Shown in pieces: positions 5,641 to 5,772 of a stretch of 5,772 nt of DNA. Every line of letters starts with the position of its first letter. The first letter of the stretch is position 1. A program made the translations under genes and the position numbers. Origin of the DNA: Lachnospiraceae bacterium UBA4711 (lineage in GTDB: Bacteria; Bacillota; Clostridia; Lachnospirales; Lachnospiraceae); contig DHJV01000055.1 of the NCBI GenBank assembly GCA_002404515.1, forward strand, positions 1-5,772. The letters are read 5' to 3'. Under the pieces are notes generated by a model. That model did not search any database, was not told the origin of the DNA, and was given only the letters and a program-made list of their open reading frames with translations.

Positions 5641-5666
5641 ATGATAATTTACATGTAAATTATCAT
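5641..5666. promoter_or_regulatory. Perfect 26-bp palindrome, probable operator
   Basis: ATGATAATTTACA (5641-5653) is followed directly by its exact reverse complement TGTAAATTATCAT (5654-5666), with no spacer. The core is TTTACATGTAAA. It lies just upstream of the small winged-helix gene and overlaps its leader or promoter zone. A dimeric helix-turn-helix protein would bind such a site. It could alternatively fold as a hairpin that hides the weak ribosome site next to it, although a zero-loop hairpin is constrained. The symmetry is seen directly. The function is inferred. Confidence 0.8.
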
Positions 5667-5688
5667 TTTCTTCCTTTGCTTTTTGGGT

Positions 5689-5704
5689 AGTGTCAAAAGA
5701 CACT
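5689..5704. repeat. Short hairpin upstream of the palindrome
   Basis: AGTGTC (5689-5694) pairs with GACACT (5699-5704) around AAAA. On the plus strand the stem is followed after CC by ATTTTTT, like a small rightward terminator, but no rightward gene precedes it. On the minus strand the hairpin contains TTGACA (5696-5691), a consensus -35. However, no matching -10 lies 16-18 bp downstream (GAAGAA there), so no promoter is called. Confidence 0.5.
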
Positions 5705-5772
5705 CCATTTTTTCTTTATAAATCTTTTATTTTAAGGGATTTTACAAATAAAAAAGCAATAACCCCCTAAAA

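Noticed and set aside
5729..5759. Promoter TTGCTT / TAAAAT for the small winged-helix gene
   Set aside because: The 19-bp spacer and 3-of-6 -35 in very AT-rich DNA at the window edge are too weak to call.

Overview
The window looks like chromosome from a spore-forming, anaerobic Firmicute of the class Clostridia, most likely a Lachnospiraceae-type gut bacterium. This rests on the gene mix (an eleven-helix-type sodium symporter, a Coat F-like ferritin-fold spore coat protein, a MIF-like tautomerase, an AlbA_2/ATPase regulator), on strong AGGAGG-type ribosome sites, and on the short AT-rich intergenic DNA. The genus cannot be fixed from the sequence alone. No RNA gene, insertion sequence or CRISPR array was seen. 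No gene-free stretch exceeds about 150 bases.

Layout. The single rightward gene (143-1474) encodes a neurotransmitter:sodium symporter family protein. It has a plausible sigma-A promoter, with an unusual set of helically phased 11-bp C-rich repeats just upstream. It converges on a leftward block, and both meet at a bidirectional terminator (1575-1614). Going right, all genes are on the minus strand: a Coat F-like protein (1627-2085), a GNAT acetyltransferase (2173-2604), a terminator (2702-2745), a two-gene unit of an unrecognised 96-aa protein followed by a MIF/phenylpyruvate tautomerase homologue (3410 to 2760), an AlbA_2 plus GHKL-type ATPase plus winged-helix regulator (3485-5029), and a small protein with an apparent winged helix (5162-5629).

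How they work together. The left part (1-3410) looks like ordinary chromosomal housekeeping and sporulation genes in separate short transcription units, with GC of about 50-60 % in the transporter and tautomerase rows counted by hand (GNAT is lower). The right part (3485-5772) is much more AT-rich (rows of 27 % and 17 % GC) and carries two putative DNA-binding proteins, so it looks like an accessory, possibly acquired, regulatory module. Its two most striking elements are a perfect 26-bp palindrome just upstream of the small winged-helix gene (probably an autoregulatory operator) and an in-frame array of exact 12-bp repeats (Met-Ser-Glu-Ser) in the linker between the ATPase and winged-helix domains of the large protein. 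Whether the two form one system is inference from adjacency and strand.
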